From Alteromonadaceae bacterium M269 (GTDB lineage: Bacteria; Pseudomonadota; Gammaproteobacteria; Enterobacterales; Alteromonadaceae): a stretch of DNA of 64,000 nucleotides. The notes under the pieces are model-generated. The model was not told the origin of the DNA, did not search any database, and worked only from the letters and a program-made list of their open reading frames with translations. Each line of letters opens with the position of its first letter. Within the stretch, counting starts at the first letter, position 1. Of the stretch, positions 60,834-64,000 are shown piece by piece. The stretch is taken from assembly GCA_004353515.1 (NCBI GenBank), contig SMNZ01000004.1, forward strand, positions 62,001 to 126,000. Direction: 5' to 3'. Position numbers and translations under genes: made by a program.

Positions 60834-62138
60834 CTACATCTTCCCATTAAAGTGTTTTTCTAATGTTCCCCAACAGCCTAAATAATCTTTCTGGCGTGTT
60901 GGCGAGCGAAGTGCATATTCGGTCGGTGCGATGACATAACGCGATTCGAACATAAAGGCTAAAGTGTTTTCATAGCGCTGAGGTTTAAGATCAGCATTGG
61001 ACGCTTTCTCAAACACATCAGCTTCTGGACCATGAGGTGTCATGCAGTTGTGCAAGCTCATGCCGCCAGGCTCGAACCCTTTCTCTTTTGCATCGTAAAC
61101 CCCTTCGATTAGCCCCATAAATTCACTCATGATATTACGGTGGTACCAAGGAGGTCTGAAGGTATTCTCTGCTACCATCCAGCGAGGAGGGAAAATCACA
61201 AAGTCGATGTTTGCTACACCGTGAGTATCTGAAGGAGATGTCAAAACAGTAAAGATTGATGGATCAGGGTGATCATAACTAACGGTGTTAATGACATTGA
61301 ATCGAGACAAATCGTATTTGTACGGCGCACTATTACCGACCCAAGCAACGACGTCGAGTGGAGAATGGTCTTGCTTCGCTTGATAAAGTTCTCCACAGAA
61401 CTTAGCCACAACGATACATTCTTCATCTCTATCTTCAAACCAAGCTACCGGATACTGGAAATCTCTTTGGTTAGTATAACCGTTGGCACCAACAGGGCCT
61501 CTTTCAGGCAAGTGATAAGGCGCACCATAGTTTTCGCTGATATAACCACGAATTGGTCCATCAACGGGATCAATCTTAAACTTCATGCCTCTGGGGATAA
61601 CCAGTATTTCACCGGGCTTCACATGAAGAATCCCAAGCTCAGTATAAGCAATGAGCTCCCCCTCCTGAGGCACGAACAATAGCTCACCATCTGCACTATA
61701 AAAGAAGCGATCTTCCATCCCTTTATTTGCGCAATAAACGTGAATACCAATACCGACTTGCGTTTTTGCATCACCGTTAGCAGCAACTGTAATTAAGCCA
61801 TCAATAAAATCAGTCGGCTTTTCAGGGATAGGTTGTGCATCCCAACGCATCACATTAGGTGGGCAAGCAACTTCATCGATCGGCGCAGTACGGATGAGAC
61901 CCTTTTCTATAGGTTCAAAATCCCCCATCGCAATGGAAGGACGTATGCGATACATCCACGTACGTCTATTTTCACTTCTTGGAGCAGTGAAAGCTGTACT
62001 GCTAAATTGCTCTGCATAAAGACCATAGGCGCATTTCTGAGGATTAAACTGCCCTATTGGTAATGCGCCTTCCAAGGCTTCGGTTTCGTGTTCATTATTA
62101 AAGCCATGAAGATAGTTTAAGCTTTTCAAATCAATCAT
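60834..62138 (-). CDS. hmgA: Homogentisate 1,2-dioxygenase
   Basis: 434 residues. Opening YLHGFNNEHETEALEGALP; iron ligands in FRPPWYHRNIMSEFMGLIEG (His, Glu) and MTPHGPEADVF (His). Opens the ring of homogentisate to maleylacetoacetate. Same strand as the monooxygenase/DUF2783 pair upstream (117-base gap) and fahA downstream. Confidence 0.95.
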   Translation of the reverse strand: MIDLKSLNYLHGFNNEHETEALEGALPIGQFNPQKCAYGLYAEQFSSTAFTAPRSENRRTWMYRIRPSIAMGDFEPIEKGLIRTAPIDEVACPPNVMRWDAQPIPEKPTDFIDGLITVAANGDAKTQVGIGIHVYCANKGMEDRFFYSADGELLFVPQEGELIAYTELGILHVKPGEILVIPRGMKFKIDPVDGPIRGYISENYGAPYHLPERGPVGANGYTNQRDFQYPVAWFEDRDEECIVVAKFCGELYQAKQDHSPLDVVAWVGNSAPYKYDLSRFNVINTVSYDHPDPSIFTVLTSPSDTHGVANIDFVIFPPRWMVAENTFRPPWYHRNIMSEFMGLIEGVYDAKEKGFEPGGMSLHNCMTPHGPEADVFEKASNADLKPQRYENTLAFMFESRYVIAPTEYALRSPTRQKDYLGCWGTLEKHFNGKM

Positions 62139-62255
62139 CTGTTCGTCTCTTTTACGAATGTTTTTTGCAAAACATCAATTTTATATCCTAAATCATTTGA
62201 AATGCATGAAAGCGCGGCGCCAACAAGCAGGCATTTTCAAGGATAACGGGTAAAT

Positions 62256-62447
62256 CTATTCGACCTCTTTGGCGATACTCAATGCGTCTTGCAAAGTATC
62301 AAAATCACCAATGTGATTGGCCAATAATAGAATTAAACGCGCATTAACACATTCACTTTGCTTGGGGTCAAGATCACGATGCAAATCAGTCAATGCAGCA
62401 TAGAAACGATCGGGATCTGAAAAGTTCGGTAAAGTGTTTAATTTCAT
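62256..62447 (-). CDS. DUF2783 small protein
   Basis: 63 residues: LPNFSDPDRFYAALTDLHRD, SECVNARLILLLANHIGD, the conserved ANHIGD pattern of DUF2783. It overlaps the monooxygenase stop (ATGA), and the family is typically found beside FAD aromatic monooxygenases. Role unknown. Confidence 0.75.
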   Translation of the reverse strand: MKLNTLPNFSDPDRFYAALTDLHRDLDPKQSECVNARLILLLANHIGDFDTLQDALSIAKEVE

Positions 62448-64000
62448 GACGATGTCTCCGTTGTATAGCCCATTGAATATCCCAGTGCTCGTTGTTGAGC
62501 ATCGAGGACAACTTGTGTGGATAAATGTTTCCAGCGGCCTGCGATTACCTGATCAGGTCTAAATAAATAAGTGGTTCCATGTGACAAATCATAGCGTTCT
62601 GATACAAGCCCTTTCACATCGATTAACTCTGTTCCTAAGCCTGAAAAACCATCAGGGAGTGCAGAATCACTGACGAGTAACAAAGCCACGCCATGCTCTG
62701 CTTTGAGCTGCTTTAACGCTACCTTCATAATGTCGTCATCAAGGTTTTCGACTTTCACCATGAGAACAAAGTGATTCCCTAAATAATCAATTAACCAGGA
62801 AGAATCAGCATCAAAAAGAACAGGGGCATCTTTAGGTACGGTACCCGCACTAAGTTCACTGTTAAATGAGTCGCTCTCTTTGGTATTTAGCGGCGACTCA
62901 TCGTAGCGACAAGGCATAGAGAGTCTGCCGCTATTTACCAGCGAACGCGCAAAGGTGTGCTTTTTCGCTAATCGAAGTGTTTCATCTCTGAAAACACGGC
63001 TCATATCATTCTTAGGCGTAATGAAGTCAGTTGCTCGAGTCGAATTCAGGATATTTTCTTCAGCGCCGTGCTGACGTTCGATATTGTAAGTTTCCAGTAG
63101 TTGCTTGGGCGCATTGCCCTTTAATACGTGAGCGAGTTTCCAAACCAGATTTTCTGCCGATTGAATACACCCATTTGCTCCTCGGGCTCCAAAAGGTGAG
63201 ACCTGGTGCGCAGCATCCCCAACGAACAACACATTGTTGTGAATGAAGTTATCCATCTTTCGGCACTGGAAAGTGTATACACTGGCCCACTCCAAATCGA
63301 ATTCGACATCATCACCAAGCATAGCTTCAATTCTCGGACGGATAACGTGTTCTTGCTTTTCGTATTCAGGATCGGCATCCCAACCTAACTGTAAATCTAT
63401 TCGCCAAACGTTATCTGGCTGCTTATGCAATAGCGCTGACTGATCTTTATGAAAAGGCGGATCAAACCAGAACCAACGCTCAGTAGGAAACTCAGCTTTC
63501 ATCACAACATCGGCAATTAAAAATCGATCCTGAAATACCTGCCCTTTACTTTCCAACCCTAACATTGTTCTTATATTGCTATTCGAGCCGTCGGCCGCAA
63601 GCAAATAATCACAGGATATTTGATAGCTGCCATCAGGCGTTTCAACATCAATTAGCGTTGTATCAGATGTTGATTCAAAGGCTGTCACTTTTGTTTTCCA
63701 CCGCAAATCAATGCAATCAAACTCATTGACTCGATCCACTAAGTATTCTTCAAAGTAATACTGCTGAAGGTTTATAAAAGCAGGCAGTTGATGGTCAGAT
63801 TCTTCAAGCAAATTAAAGTCATAAACCAAATCATCTTTGAAAAAGACTTTGCCGTGTTTCCAAGTGACGCCCTTATCAACCATTCTTTCAGCACAGCCTA
63901 ACCGGTGCATGATCTCAAGTGTTCGTTTAGCAAAACATATAGCCCGAGAACCAACGCTCACAGTGTTGTTATCATCTAACACGACTGTCTGAATACCCTG
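62444..64000 (-). CDS. FAD-dependent aromatic monooxygenase (partial, N-terminus off window)
   Basis: About 518 residues visible; the frame stays open to 64000, and the N-terminal FAD GxGxxG motif lies beyond. Seen: VSVGSRAICFAKRTLEIM, DYLLAADGSNSNIRTMLG (DG motif), LFVGDAAHQVSPFGARGANG (GD motif), a thioredoxin-like C-terminal domain. Pattern of MhpA/phenol-hydroxylase-like flavin enzymes. With hmgA and fahA downstream, a hydroxylase that makes homogentisate from a hydroxyphenylacetate-type acid is possible; not proved by sequence. Confidence 0.85.
   Translation of the reverse strand, partial: QGIQTVVLDDNNTVSVGSRAICFAKRTLEIMHRLGCAERMVDKGVTWKHGKVFFKDDLVYDFNLLEESDHQLPAFINLQQYYFEEYLVDRVNEFDCIDLRWKTKVTAFESTSDTTLIDVETPDGSYQISCDYLLAADGSNSNIRTMLGLESKGQVFQDRFLIADVVMKAEFPTERWFWFDPPFHKDQSALLHKQPDNVWRIDLQLGWDADPEYEKQEHVIRPRIEAMLGDDVEFDLEWASVYTFQCRKMDNFIHNNVLFVGDAAHQVSPFGARGANGCIQSAENLVWKLAHVLKGNAPKQLLETYNIERQHGAEENILNSTRATDFITPKNDMSRVFRDETLRLAKKHTFARSLVNSGRLSMPCRYDESPLNTKESDSFNSELSAGTVPKDAPVLFDADSSWLIDYLGNHFVLMVKVENLDDDIMKVALKQLKAEHGVALLLVSDSALPDGFSGLGTELIDVKGLVSERYDLSHGTTYLFRPDQVIAGRWKHLSTQVVLDAQQRALGYSMGYTTETSS

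Noticed and set aside
1-64000. Mobile island or prophage origin of the RNA-repair region
   Set aside because: No integrase, transposase, attachment repeats or phage genes were found, and no full-length tRNA borders the region; transfer cannot be supported from sequence alone.

Overview
The window looks like chromosome from a marine-type, fairly AT-rich gammaproteobacterium (Alteromonadales/Oceanospirillales-like; the genus cannot be fixed from the sequence alone). The basis is TonB receptors, two PEP-CTERM proteins, an SSS-type hybrid histidine kinase, homogentisate catabolism and an Enterobacteria-like RtcR/RtcAB and YefM/YoeB. No integrase, transposase, phage module or CRISPR array was seen.

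Region 1 (1-6 kb) holds a partial secreted protein with Asp-rich calcium-type repeats, a PEP-CTERM protein, a serine hydrolase, a membrane-anchored AraC regulator and a lipoprotein.

Region 2 (5.3-27.5 kb) is the striking part: an RNA-repair and ribosome-rescue island. It has an RlaP-type nucleotidyltransferase (5330-6133). A plus-strand run follows: leader peptide, rtcB2, prfH, RNA ligase, HD-Pnk, a second leader peptide with a switch-like RNA, an RbfA-like protein and a second RtcB. After a polyamine membrane operon (speD, DUF350, two unknown membrane proteins, membrane aminopropyltransferase) and an hflX/ABC-F pair comes the sigma54/RtcR-controlled operon. Transcribed leftward it reads: sigma54 promoter, two tandem degenerate tRNA-like RNAs, slipin, rtcB, rtcA, unknown MCYF protein. 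Divergent rtcR stands opposite. The window therefore has three RtcB ligases, one classical ATP-type RNA ligase, two kinds of end-processing enzyme and ribosome-facing partners (PrfH, RbfA-like, HflX). My reading is that these repair 16S rRNA and tRNA cut by ribotoxins, with induction linked to translation failure or tRNA damage.

Region 3 (27.5-41.7 kb) holds an SSS-PAS-HK-REC hybrid kinase, an unknown coupled gene, a PEP-CTERM protein, a LuxR-type regulator and a TonB receptor. Next is a run for 3-hydroxybutyrate oligomer use: GntP-type permease, exported alpha/beta hydrolase, PHB-depolymerase-type esterase, 3-hydroxybutyrate dehydrogenase. A Bcr/CflA efflux pump follows.

Region 4 (41.7-50.8 kb) has two tandem SRPBCC-like proteins with a divergent HxlR regulator. 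Then comes an aldoxime/nitrile cluster: PhyH dioxygenase, TetR, TonB receptor, nitrilase, aldoxime dehydratase, AraC.

Region 5 (50.8-58.8 kb) holds small uncharacterised membrane or secreted proteins, a WYL regulator with a VOC protein, a penicillin-acylase-family amidase, a SMI1/KNR4 protein and YefM-YoeB.

Region 6 (58.8-64 kb) is a leftward homogentisate operon: FAD monooxygenase (cut by the window edge), DUF2783, hmgA, fahA and an AhpD-like protein. It could receive aryl-acetic acids made by the nitrile cluster, and its acetoacetate could feed the hydroxybutyrate genes; this link is inference.
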